A stretch of DNA of 64,000 nt from Cyclobacteriaceae bacterium (GCA_019638355.1 JAHBTY010000001.1:1302001-1366000); one strand, 5' to 3'. Counted from the first letter of the stretch, positions 1-7,250 are shown. A program made the numbers and translations. Notes: generated from the letters alone by a model not told the origin.

Positions 1-2174
1 CTCTCTACTGCGTAGCTGGCCGAGTGACCTTTAGCAAACGAGTAACCTGCAAAACTTTCAATCTCAAACCATACGCGATCAATTACTTTTTTATCGTAGC
101 CAATCTTTTCGCAGTTTTCAAAAAACTTATCGCGCACACGTTGAAACTCTTCGCGCGAACGATACTTGCCGCTCATACCTCTTCGCAATACATCGGCTTC
201 GGTTAACGTAAGCCCACCAAAATGATGCGCTACTTTAATCACGTCTTCCTGGTACACCATTACACCATACGTGTCGTGCATGATTTCATCCATCTTCGGA
301 TGGATGGATTCGTACTTAATATTATTACGATGCATGTGGTAGCGCTCGATGTAAGCCTTCATCATACCCGAACTGGCCACACCCGGCCGAATGATGGAAC
401 TGGCTGCTACCAGCGTGAGGTAATCATCGCAACGCAACTTGCCCAGCAACATGCGCATGGCGGGCGACTCCACGTAAAAGCAGCCCATTGCCTTGCTGTT
501 GCGCATCAGGTCTTTTATTTTTTCATCGCTTTTAAATTTTTTGAATTGATAAATATCCACATCAATTCCCTGGTTGCGCTTTACATGCTTAACTGTTTCT
601 TTAATGTGGCCCAAACCTCGTTGACTTAAAATATCGAACTTATAAATACCAAAGTCTTCGGCTGCGTGCATTTCAAATTGCGATACGGGTAAACTCTTTG
701 GTGGATATTCGGTTGCGGTATAAGCATAGATGGGTTTGTCGGTAATGAGTACACCACCGGCATGAATGGAAATGTTGGCGGGTAATTCTTTTTGTTCAAT
801 GTATTCTGCGAAAGCGATAATTTTGTTGGCGATGTGATCGCGCGGTAACGTTTCTTTCCGGCTCTCTACCAACGTATCAATTTCTTCTTTGGGTAAGCCA
901 AACACTTTTCCCAATTCGCGCAAAATAGATTTTGCTTTGTAGGTTACGTGTGTGCCCAGCAAACAAACATGATCGTAACCATATTTACTAAACAGGTATT
1001 CGTAAATGGCATCGCGGTTATCCCACGAAAAATCAATATCGAAATCGGGTGGCGTTACGCGCTCTTCATTCAGAAAGCGTTCGAAGTACAAATCAAGTTC
1101 AATCGGATCGACATTGGTAATGCCCAGGCAATAGGCAACAGTACTATTCGCACCACTACCGCGTCCCACAAAATCGTATCCCTTTGAACGGGCAAACAAA
1201 ATTAAATCGTAGGTGATGAGGTAATACGAGATAAAACCTTTATTTGAAATAATGCGCAGTTCTTTTTCGATGTGTTTGTTCCAGATAGTGCGATCCGTGC
1301 CATAGCGCAACGCATAACCCTTTTCCGTTTCGGCACGCAGGTATTCCATATCTTCTGCTGCATTACTGCGCAGGTATTTTTTGTTTTTATCTTCTCCCGG
1401 TTGGCACTCAATTGAACATTGATCTAACAGAAAGCGTGAGCGTTCCAGCAAATCCGGAAACTGAGCAAACCGGTTTCGCAATTCGGGTTCGGGCAACATG
1501 TATTCATCTTTGCGCGCCTGTTGGTGTTCGGGCAATTTGCTCAATAATGTATTGTGCGCAATGCACCGAAGCAGCCGATGTGTGTTGTGATCGCGGTAGA
1601 TGAATTTATCGCAACCCGTTTTGTCTTTGTTTTTTTCGGGTGGTAAAAATGTAACGGGATGCAGCGCTACAAATTTAGATGCAAATGCTTCGCGCGATGG
1701 ATCGGCTGCATAAGCTACCAATTGATGACTGCCTACACCCATAAATTCATTATCGCGTAATTCTTCAGGTTCAATTTGTTGATAAGGATAAATCACAAAT
1801 GTGTTTTCCAAAACCGGTGCGCGCACAGGCAGCGGTTTGTCTTCGCGATTATGGTAAGAAAGAAACCGGTTTAGTAATTCAAAACCAGTATTATTCTTAG
1901 CAATAATAATATAAAGCAGTTGCTGACTTTTATCGCGAAACTCGATACCTACCGCTAATGTTAATGGATATGCTTCTTTGCCATATCGGGTAAGTCCGTT
2001 GGCCTGCGGCTGATTTTCGTAACAGATGCGGAGTAATTCAAGATAGGAAGCGGTGTTGTTTATTTCCGTTAAGGCAAGTTTATGAATGCCGCAGCGCTTG
2101 GCTTCTTCAAAAAGAGTTTTAATAGGCAAGGTGCCGTACTTAAAACTAAAACCGGTGTGGCAATTGAGGTACAT
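1..2174 (-). CDS. dnaE: DnaE-type DNA polymerase III alpha subunit (second, mutagenesis-type copy), C-terminus cut off by window edge
   Basis: The reading frame is open from an ATG at 2174 to base 1, giving 724 codons of a family C polymerase. The N-terminus begins MYLNCHTGFSFKYGTL and aligns with the PHP domain. The palm shows the catalytic aspartates in PPDFDIDF (near base 1050), and GRGSGANS (near 1150) is also typical of the family. The PHP metal ligands look degenerate: the usual first HxH reads NCH and the usual LTDH reads LTEI. An inactive PHP domain is therefore likely. This is the pattern of the second, shorter DnaE copy that sits beside a Y-family polymerase in many Bacteroidota and is taken to serve DNA-damage tolerance. 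Here dinB lies upstream on the same strand but is separated by a RAYT transposase gene. A REP palindrome ends 8 bases upstream of the start codon. The identity as a polymerase is secure; the assignment as the accessory rather than the replicative copy is inferred from the PHP domain and the neighbour. Confidence 0.9.
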   Translation of the reverse strand, partial: MYLNCHTGFSFKYGTLPIKTLFEEAKRCGIHKLALTEINNTASYLELLRICYENQPQANGLTRYGKEAYPLTLAVGIEFRDKSQQLLYIIIAKNNTGFELLNRFLSYHNREDKPLPVRAPVLENTFVIYPYQQIEPEELRDNEFMGVGSHQLVAYAADPSREAFASKFVALHPVTFLPPEKNKDKTGCDKFIYRDHNTHRLLRCIAHNTLLSKLPEHQQARKDEYMLPEPELRNRFAQFPDLLERSRFLLDQCSIECQPGEDKNKKYLRSNAAEDMEYLRAETEKGYALRYGTDRTIWNKHIEKELRIISNKGFISYYLITYDLILFARSKGYDFVGRGSGANSTVAYCLGITNVDPIELDLYFERFLNEERVTPPDFDIDFSWDNRDAIYEYLFSKYGYDHVCLLGTHVTYKAKSILRELGKVFGLPKEEIDTLVESRKETLPRDHIANKIIAFAEYIEQKELPANISIHAGGVLITDKPIYAYTATEYPPKSLPVSQFEMHAAEDFGIYKFDILSQRGLGHIKETVKHVKRNQGIDVDIYQFKKFKSDEKIKDLMRNSKAMGCFYVESPAMRMLLGKLRCDDYLTLVAASSIIRPGVASSGMMKAYIERYHMHRNNIKYESIHPKMDEIMHDTYGVMVYQEDVIKVAHHFGGLTLTEADVLRRGMSGKYRSREEFQRVRDKFFENCEKIGYDKKVIDRVWFEIESFAGYSFAKGHSASYAVE

Positions 2175-2181
2175 AATCTTT

Positions 2182-2205
2182 ATGGTCTGTGAGTACACAG
2201 ACCAT
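2182..2205. repeat. REP palindrome 1 (AGTA loop)
   Basis: A perfect 10-bp inverted repeat, ATGGTCTGTG / CACAGACCAT, with loop AGTA. It lies 8 bases upstream of the dnaE start and shares its stem with the other palindromes around the RAYT gene. Confidence 0.8.
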
Positions 2206-2228
2206 CCATCTTCTATTTATGACTATCC

Positions 2229-2273
2229 ATGGCCTGTGTCCTGACTATCATGGCCTGTGTCCTCACAGGCCAT
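2229..2273. repeat. REP palindrome 2 with an adjoining half copy
   Basis: 2250-2273 is a perfect inverted repeat, ATGGCCTGTG / CACAGGCCAT, with loop TCCT, the reverse of the AGGA loop of other copies. The stem carries C/G in place of the T/A pair at the fourth position on both arms, so pairing is kept. 2229-2243 is a left half copy (ATGGCCTGTGTCCTG) without its right arm. Confidence 0.8.
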
Positions 2274-2314
2274 TCAACTAATTTTTTTCGTTGGACTTTG
2301 GTGATTTTTCATTT

Positions 2315-2336
2315 CGGTCTGTGAGGACACAGACCG
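2315..2336. repeat. REP palindrome 3 (AGGA loop)
   Basis: Inverted repeat CGGTCTGTG / CACAGACCG with loop AGGA, preceded by TTTTTCATTT. The copy at 3098-3119 has the same core and nearly the same flank, so these two copies bracket the RAYT gene in direct orientation. A degenerate right half, TCCTCACAGCCAT, remains at 2423-2435. Confidence 0.8.
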
Positions 2337-2444
2337 ATGTAAGAGATAAATTTTGAGTAATCGTTATGGATATTCACATTACTCGTATTCAAAGATCATT
2401 CTCTCCTCTTCCCAGGTTTCTATCCTCACAGCCATTTATCTCTT

Positions 2445-3005
2445 TCAAAATCGTTCCCGATAATCTGTTATAATTCCAAACTCATCAAAACCTGTTTCGT
2501 AAAAACGAGCAGACGACCACCTGTAATCTTCTGGTTTGGAAACAAGATTCCAATGCTCTTGTAGCGGATTAAAATGAATGTAATTAATGGTTTGTTCAAC
2601 TGTTGATTTAGAATTCATTTGAATTGCTAAAGGATCGCGCTGCCAGAAACGGTGTTTGCGCTCGCGATCATGTGAGTCCTTTAAAGGAATAATCTGTGGA
2701 GTTAGTCGTACTCGCTCTAAAAACTGATGGCTGGTAAATTTGTTAAAACTGGCATAGGGCATTTCTTTCCCATTCATATTCATCATCTCCCAGATAGCAT
2801 GAATATGATTAGGCATAATTACAAATGCATACAACTTGATTTTTTCACGGCTGATAAGATTCCTCCAACAATCAATAATGATGTACTTGTTCGAATCGTG
2901 TTCTAATAACTTGTTCCAGTTTTTAATAGTATCCGTCCAGAAATAGACTTCGTTTAAAATCATTTCTGATTTACGGAATCCATATTTTAATTCAGGCTGA
3001 ATCAT
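2445..3005 (-). mobile_element. REP-associated tyrosine transposase (RAYT, Y1 HUH superfamily, IS200-like)
   Basis: This 186-residue protein is a single-strand HUH endonuclease of the TnpA-REP type. The metal-binding HUH motif is MPNHIHAIW (His67, His69), and the candidate catalytic tyrosine is Tyr142 in NYIHFNP. The tail YRWSSARFYE is typical of the family. RAYTs are domesticated relatives of IS200/IS605 transposases that nick and join REP palindromes. Matching palindromes lie on both sides here (2315-2336 downstream, 3098-3119 upstream, others farther out), so enzyme and substrate sit together. The gene lies on the same strand as dinB and dnaE and separates them. The length is normal and the frame intact, so it may be active. 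No terminal inverted repeats or passenger genes are seen. Confidence 0.9.
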
Positions 3006-3097
3006 TTTGATGTTTATTATTTCGGTTCATTGTTTAGGAGTGTTTCCGGATAAGGACAAGCCATGATTTAAGATTTATTTTATTCATTTTTCATTTT

Positions 3098-3119
3098 CGG
3101 TCTGTGAGGACACAGACCG
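3098..3119. repeat. REP palindrome 4 (AGGA loop)
   Basis: Inverted repeat CGGTCTGTG / CACAGACCG with loop AGGA, 93 bases upstream of the RAYT start. It is the partner of the copy at 2315-2336, with the same orientation and a similar T-rich left flank. Confidence 0.8.
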
Positions 3120-3238
3120 AGGTTAGTTTTATTTTAATTTTTTATCTTCCAAATGTTCTTTCACTCAATGTTCTGTTTCTCCGCACGGAACATCTATCTT
3201 CAAAACCACTCTTACATCTTCTCACGGTCCCCTTCCCC

Positions 3239-3260
3239 TGGTCTGTGTCCTCACAGACCA
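3239..3260. repeat. REP palindrome 5 next to the dinB stop codon
   Basis: Inverted repeat TGGTCTGTG / CACAGACCA with loop TCCT, one base beyond the dinB stop codon (3262-3264). It is inverted relative to copies 3 and 4. In this position it could act as a transcript-end hairpin for dinB, as some REPs do; that role is inferred. Confidence 0.75.
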
Positions 3261-3261
3261 T

Positions 3262-4473
3262 CTACATCTTCATCAAATCCTTTCTGATCTTACCATTAAA
3301 CACATTCATTTCCATGCGCACGCGTTTGCTTACACCCAGCGTGGTGGCGCGCACCAGTTTATCTACTCCATGTTTATGTTTAATAATATCCATCGCTTCG
3401 TACAGGTTTACATCTTCTTCGGTTTCGTCAAACAAGCTAATCTGATGATTGCCCTGCACCAGGTTACTTAGGCGTACACCCACTAATCTTATCAGCATTC
3501 TGCGATTGTAGAGTTTATCGAACAGCTCTTGTACTACGCGTAAAATCACATGATCGGAAGAAGTATAGGGAATGTGTACTTGTTTGGTTTCGGTATCGAA
3601 ATTGGAGTATCGGATTTTTACCGTAATGCATGAAGTAAGTTTTTTCTGTTCGCGCAGTTGAAACGCCACTTTCTCTACCATCGCAATCAGAATAGATTTT
3701 AATCGCTTTACATCAATCGTGTCCTGATCAAATGTCGATTCGGTTGAAATCGATTTTTGTTCGCTGTACGAAACCACGGGCGAGTCGTCCAAGCCGCGGG
3801 CTTTATTCCACAAACTCATGCCATTTTTACCAAACGCACTTACCAGAAAAGGCAGTGGCATTTCCCGTAAGGTAGCTACCGTGCGCACGCCCATGTCGTA
3901 TAAGAAGGAGGCGGTCTGTTTTCCGATCATCGGAATTTTATCAATGGCGAGCGGATCGAGAAACTGGTTTACCTGGTGTAATGGAATTTGTATTTGCGCC
4001 TGTGGTTTGTATTCGCCTGTGGCAACTTTGGATACTAATTTGTTTACCGATAGTGCCATGGAAATAGGCAGGTCGCTCTCTTTAATAATTTTGTTTTGAA
4101 GTTCGATAGCCCACTTGTACGTGCCTACGTAGCGATCCATGCCGGTAGCATCGATATAAAATTCATCGATGGAAGATTTTTCGAAAGCCGGAGCTTTGTC
4201 GGCAATGATTTCAGTAACCAAATGTGAGTATTGACTGTAGGCCTCCATGTCGCCCGAAATCACTTTGGCATCGGGGCAAAGTTGCAGGGCCAGGTACATG
4301 GGCATGGCCGAGTGTACACCAAACTTGCGTGCTTCGTAACTGCAGGCAGCCACCACGCCTCTGCGGCTACTACCACCTACAATAAGGGGCAATCCTTTCA
4401 ATTTTGGCTCTTTTTTGCGCTCTACCGCAACAAAAAAGGCATCCAGATCTAAGTGTATTATGCTCTTCTCCAC
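3262..4473 (-). CDS. dinB: DNA polymerase IV, Y family
   Basis: A 403-residue translesion polymerase. Metal-binding Asp9 lies in HLDLDAFF, and Asp103-Glu104 in SSIDEFYID complete the palm site; Phe13 or Phe14 is the likely steric gate. The beta-clamp binding motif QISLF is at 344-348, followed by a tail of about 55 residues ending in basic sequence. The start is GTG at 4473, where the conserved N-terminus begins; no ATG precedes it in frame. The gene leads a minus-strand group with the RAYT and the accessory dnaE, so the two polymerases probably worked together before the insertion. An inverted repeat begins 8 bases upstream of the start (4481-4503), a good candidate for a repressor site. No imuA-like gene is adjacent. 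Confidence 0.95.
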   Translation of the reverse strand: MEKSIIHLDLDAFFVAVERKKEPKLKGLPLIVGGSSRRGVVAACSYEARKFGVHSAMPMYLALQLCPDAKVISGDMEAYSQYSHLVTEIIADKAPAFEKSSIDEFYIDATGMDRYVGTYKWAIELQNKIIKESDLPISMALSVNKLVSKVATGEYKPQAQIQIPLHQVNQFLDPLAIDKIPMIGKQTASFLYDMGVRTVATLREMPLPFLVSAFGKNGMSLWNKARGLDDSPVVSYSEQKSISTESTFDQDTIDVKRLKSILIAMVEKVAFQLREQKKLTSCITVKIRYSNFDTETKQVHIPYTSSDHVILRVVQELFDKLYNRRMLIRLVGVRLSNLVQGNHQISLFDETEEDVNLYEAMDIIKHKHGVDKLVRATTLGVSKRVRMEMNVFNGKIRKDLMKM

Positions 4474-4480
4474 AGAGCAA

Positions 4481-4508
4481 TAATACTAAAATATTTAGTA
4501 TTAACTAA
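4481..4508. promoter_or_regulatory. Candidate operator upstream of dinB
   Basis: 4481-4503 is a perfect inverted repeat with 10-bp arms, TAATACTAAA / TTTAGTATTA, around ATA. A second, overlapping one, TTAGT-ATTA-ACTAA, spans 4495-4508, giving three alternating ACTAA/TTAGT half sites. The position just upstream of the GTG start suggests a damage-responsive repressor site. The protein that binds is unknown. Confidence 0.55.
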
Positions 4509-4550
4509 TATTTGTAGGTTACTGAGATTAAGAAAATTTGGCTCTGAAAA

Positions 4551-4970
4551 TCAGTAAGGTTGGTAGTTTTTGCTGGCGGCTTTTAAGGCAGGTTGGATAT
4601 CGGCTGGTTTAATGGTTGCGGCTTTGTTGCCCCAGGTGTTGCATATATAATTAAGTACATCGGCAGTTTCCTGATCGGAAAGTGAAAAGCCCGTCATCTC
4701 ACCATTATAATCTGTTCCGTTTATGTTCATTTCGCCACGTACACCCTGTAACACTACTTTCACCAACCGGTTTTTATCGGCCAGGTATTCAGCTTTGGCT
4801 AATGGTGGAAATACGCCCGGAATACCTTCGCCTTCGGCCATGTGGCAGGTAATGCATTGGGCTTCGTAAATACTTTTACCGCGTTCCATGCTGGCTTTTA
4901 AATCGAAGGCTTGATCGAACGAAAGCAATGAGATGGCAACCAGTAGAAACAGAATGGATGTAAGCTTCAT
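4551..4970 (-). CDS. Exported mono-haem cytochrome c
   Basis: A 139-residue protein with a hydrophobic signal sequence (about residues 1-19, no lipobox). It has one haem site, CITCH (Cys39, Cys42, His43), and a likely axial Met92 in GEMTGF. Size and motif order fit a class I cytochrome c that carries electrons in the periplasm, often as partner to a dehydrogenase or oxidase. No redox partner gene adjoins it, so its donor and acceptor are unknown. It stands alone on the minus strand, downstream of the tRNA-Leu genes and separated from them by a strong hairpin at 5042-5081. Confidence 0.9.
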   Translation of the reverse strand: MKLTSILFLLVAISLLSFDQAFDLKASMERGKSIYEAQCITCHMAEGEGIPGVFPPLAKAEYLADKNRLVKVVLQGVRGEMNINGTDYNGEMTGFSLSDQETADVLNYICNTWGNKAATIKPADIQPALKAASKNYQPY

Positions 4971-5041
4971 GGTTTTGTGTTTTGAAGTACAGTTTTATCC
5001 AAACAATATGCCGAAAGCAATTAAAAATGGGATGGGTGCAA

Positions 5042-5081
5042 ATATAAAAGTCATCCTCGTTTTAGCGGATGACTTTTATAT
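5042..5081. terminator. Strong hairpin between the cytochrome c gene and tRNA-Leu
   Basis: A perfect 15-bp inverted repeat (5042-5056 and 5067-5081, core AAAGTCATCC / GGATGACTTT) with a 10-base loop. Read on the minus strand, the GC-rich core runs into TTTTATATTTG, like an intrinsic terminator. It probably ends the tRNA-Leu transcript. Confidence 0.65.
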
Positions 5082-5088
5082 ACGAATG

Positions 5089-5190
5089 CGTTCCGATACT
5101 TATCGGGAGAATCCGCCCATCTTTTACCGAAGGCGTCCCGATAAGTTATCGGGAGAAACTCCATACCATCTTTTTTAGTACCGAAGGCGG
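5089..5190. repeat. Degenerate tandem repeat holding a palindrome and a copy of the tRNA-Leu 3' end
   Basis: Two similar units lie head to tail. 5089-5135 holds CCGATACTTATCGGGAGAA and ends in ACCGAAGGCG. 5134-5190 holds TCCCGATAAGTTATCGGGA and ends in the same ACCGAAGGCG, which is the acceptor end of tRNA-Leu(CAG). The 10-base tRNA end is therefore present twice. It may be slippage or a relic of site-specific insertion at the tRNA end. Confidence 0.5.
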
Positions 5191-5260
5191 GACTCGAACC
5201 CGCACATCTTGCGACACACGCCCCTGAAACGTGCGTGTCTACCAATTCCACCACTTCGGC
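5179..5260 (-). tRNA. tRNA-Leu(CAG)
   Basis: 82 bases on the minus strand. The acceptor arm GCCGAAG pairs with CTTCGGT, followed by discriminator A. The anticodon loop TTCAGGG has anticodon CAG (complement of 5224-5226). A long variable arm, GTGTCGCAAGATGT, marks the class II leucine type, and the T-loop is GGTTCGAGTCC. CCA is not encoded. It lies downstream of tRNA-Leu(GAG). Confidence 0.95.
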
Positions 5261-5282
5261 TAATTCTTAATTCAAGGTTTAA

Positions 5283-5319
5283 AAAATTCCGAATTCAACA
5301 TTTTTGAATTCGGAATTTT
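5283..5319. terminator. 16-bp inverted repeat between the two tRNA-Leu genes
   Basis: Perfect arms at 5283-5298 and 5304-5319 (AAAATTCCGAATTCAA / TTGAATTCGGAATTTT) around a 5-base loop. It sits in the 64-base spacer between the two tRNAs. It could be a processing or termination hairpin; it is AT-rich, so the terminator role is uncertain. Confidence 0.5.
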
Positions 5320-5324
5320 AGTTG

Positions 5325-5406
5325 TGCCCAGGACTGGACTCGAACCAGCACACCTTGCGGCACTACCCCCTCAAAGTAGCGTGTCTACCAATTTCACCAC
5401 CTGGGC
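5325..5406 (-). tRNA. tRNA-Leu(GAG)
   Basis: 82 bases on the minus strand. The acceptor arm GCCCAGG pairs with CCTGGGC, followed by discriminator A. The anticodon loop TTGAGGG has anticodon GAG (complement of 5370-5372). A long variable arm is present, and the T-loop is GGTTCGAGTCC. No CCA is encoded. It is the upstream member of the leucine tRNA pair. Confidence 0.95.
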
Positions 5407-5411
5407 TTTTC

Positions 5412-5442
5412 TTTTTACCAATGCTTTGGGCATTGGTAAAAA
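5412..5442. terminator. Inverted repeat downstream of the PH-like membrane protein gene
   Basis: 13-bp arms TTTTTACCAATGC / GCATTGGTAAAAA around TTTGG. The 12-mer TTTTACCAATGC occurs again at 5476-5487, just past the stop codon of the neighbouring gene. Probably a transcript-end hairpin; there is no clear U tract on the minus strand. Confidence 0.45.
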
Positions 5443-5489
5443 CTGAGGGACGGCAAAAGTAAAAAGGTTTTGGAATTTTACCAATGCAC

Positions 5490-5945
5490 TTAGCGGACTG
5501 CTTCCGGCACCTTTTTACCCGCAATTTTTCGTTGCAGGTAGTGTACCAACTTATCGTATTCGGTGTGTTCTTTTTGCCCAATGGTTATACGCAAGTGGTT
5601 ATCACACTGTATTTCAAGTTCTTTAAACACAGAGTTTTTACCGGTTTTTACCACGCTCTCGCGCCAACTTATTATTTGTTTGATGTTATAGCCATATGTT
5701 CTTTTTAATACGGGGTACGTAATCTCTAATCGGTTATCGCCAGCCCTAATTATTTTATACCGAATAAAAATCCGATACAAAACAAAAATGGCAATGGGTA
5801 AAAGAACTATTACTATGGCCAGGTTATACCAGGCGTATGTGTTCTGTACAATAGCCATTACATTAAAACCTAGCACTGTAAATGTTAGCAACAGGAAAAG
5901 TATGAAAGAGAATAAAGTTTGGGAGCGGGGTTTTGATATAATCAC
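5490..5945 (-). CDS. Small inner-membrane protein with a cytoplasmic PH-like domain
   Basis: A 151-residue protein of unknown function. Two hydrophobic segments (about residues 10-32 and 39-60) are followed by a soluble domain with alternating beta strands, including ITYPVLKRTYGYNIKQIISW. This layout recalls YcxB-like or bacterial PH-like membrane proteins, but no specific family is recognised with certainty. The start is GTG at 5945; an internal ATG at residue 30 would remove the first membrane segment. It is flanked by tRNA genes on both sides. Confidence 0.65.
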   Translation of the reverse strand: MIISKPRSQTLFSFILFLLLTFTVLGFNVMAIVQNTYAWYNLAIVIVLLPIAIFVLYRIFIRYKIIRAGDNRLEITYPVLKRTYGYNIKQIISWRESVVKTGKNSVFKELEIQCDNHLRITIGQKEHTEYDKLVHYLQRKIAGKKVPEAVR

Positions 5946-5966
5946 AACAGGTAAAATATAGATGAG

Positions 5967-6038
<72 letters not shown>

Positions 6039-6088
6039 AGGTATATCAAGAGTAAAATTATTCACAAAAAGCATATCTTGGCGAAGTC

Positions 6089-6523
6089 ATGCTTTCAAAG
6101 AAGTGTAAATATGCCATTCACGCCCTTGTGTATTTAGCTGAGCGCTATCAGCAAGGGCCTGTTCATATTCAGGAAATAGCTGAACGACAACATATTCCTA
6201 AAAAATTTCTGGAGGCCATCTTGCTCGAATTGCGTAATGCAAAGGTACTTAACAGCAAGAAAGGCAAAGGTGGTGGCTATTACCTTTTTAAAAAACCAGA
6301 AGAGGTAAACCTGATGGAGATTATACGATTGATGGATGGAGCCATTGCCATGCTACCTTGTGTATCGCTTAATTACTACGAACCTTGCGAAGAGTGCCGC
6401 GATGAAAAAACCTGTGGTATTCGAGATAGTTTTCTGGGTGTGCGTGATGAGACTTTAAAAATTTTACGAGAAAGTACCCTCGCCAAAATTGTAAAACGTG
6501 AAAAAGCGCTTAGCAAAAAGTAA
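6089..6523 (+). CDS. Rrf2-family transcriptional regulator
   Basis: A 144-residue regulator. The N-terminal winged helix is typical of the family (MLSKKCKYAIHALVYLA, then IPKKFLEAILLELRNA, then GGGYYLF). Cysteines at 91, 100, 103 and 109 lie where IscR, NsrR and RsrR bind an iron-sulfur cluster, so redox or iron-sulfur sensing is likely though not shown. The gene stands 64 bases before a peroxiredoxin on the same strand. The spacer holds an inverted repeat (6537-6559) over the likely promoter of that gene, so the peroxiredoxin is a probable target. It may also control itself. Confidence 0.9.
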   Translation: MLSKKCKYAIHALVYLAERYQQGPVHIQEIAERQHIPKKFLEAILLELRNAKVLNSKKGKGGGYYLFKKPEEVNLMEIIRLMDGAIAMLPCVSLNYYEPCEECRDEKTCGIRDSFLGVRDETLKILRESTLAKIVKREKALSKK

Positions 6524-6536
6524 TTTTTTTTAAATA

Positions 6537-6569
6537 ATGTCTATTAAATCTATAGACATATTATATTTG
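6537..6569 (+). promoter_or_regulatory. Promoter and candidate Rrf2 operator of the peroxiredoxin gene
   Basis: Inverted repeat ATGTCTAT / ATAGACAT with a 7-base spacer (6537-6559). A TAnnTTTG-type -7 box, TATATTTG, follows at 6562-6569, 18 bases before the ATG at 6588. The repeat would cover the upstream promoter contact region, as expected of a repressor site. Confidence 0.5.
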
Positions 6570-6587
6570 ATTCATTAAAAATACCTT

Positions 6588-7223
6588 ATGTCAATACGAT
6601 TAGGAGACGTTGCACCTGATTTTAAAGCCGAAACAACTGAAGGCACCATTCAATTTCATCAATGGTTGGGCAATAGCTGGGGAGTTTTATTCTCGCACCC
6701 GGCCGATTTTACACCAGTATGCACAACCGAACTGGGGGCGGTAGCCAAGTTGCGGGCAGAATTTGATAAACGTAATGTGAAGGTGGTGGCTTTAAGTGCC
6801 GATCCGTTAGAATCGCATACAAAGTGGATTGGTGACATAAACGAAACTCAAAAAACAGAAGTTAACTTTCCATTGATTGCCGACCCGGACTTTAAAGTAG
6901 CCAACTTGTATGATATGATTCATCCACAGGTAAGCGATAAGTTTACAGTGCGTTCGGTATTCGTAATTGGCCCCGACAAAAAAGTAAAACTTACTATTAC
7001 GTACCCGGCATCAACCGGTAGAAATTTTGATGAAATTTTAAGAGTGATTGATAGCCTGCAATTAACAGCCGGTTATAGTGTAGCTACACCAGCAAACTGG
7101 AAGCAAGGCGAAGATGTAATTATTACAGCGGCAGTAAAAGATGAAGATATTGCCGGAAAATTTCCGAAAGGACATACGCGCATTAAACCTTACTTGCGTA
7201 CTACTCCTCAACCTAATTTGTAG
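6588..7223 (+). CDS. 1-Cys peroxiredoxin (Prx6 type)
   Basis: A 211-residue thiol peroxidase that reduces hydrogen peroxide or organic peroxides in the cytoplasm. The active site is HPADFTPVCTTELG with peroxidatic Cys45. This is the only cysteine in the protein, which defines the 1-Cys mechanism and requires an outside thiol for recycling. The C-terminal domain (VATPANWKQGEDVII) is the Prx6 signature. Bacillithiol is a possible reductant because bshA lies in the same window; this is inference. It is probably regulated by the Rrf2 protein encoded immediately upstream. Confidence 0.95.
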   Translation: MSIRLGDVAPDFKAETTEGTIQFHQWLGNSWGVLFSHPADFTPVCTTELGAVAKLRAEFDKRNVKVVALSADPLESHTKWIGDINETQKTEVNFPLIADPDFKVANLYDMIHPQVSDKFTVRSVFVIGPDKKVKLTITYPASTGRNFDEILRVIDSLQLTAGYSVATPANWKQGEDVIITAAVKDEDIAGKFPKGHTRIKPYLRTTPQPNL

Positions 7224-7250
7224 TAGCTTATAATTTATTGATTTGATTTT

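Noticed and set aside
222-629. Open frame on the plus strand opposite the dnaE gene
   Set aside because: It lies fully antisense to a conserved polymerase, has no recognisable domain and no credible start context.
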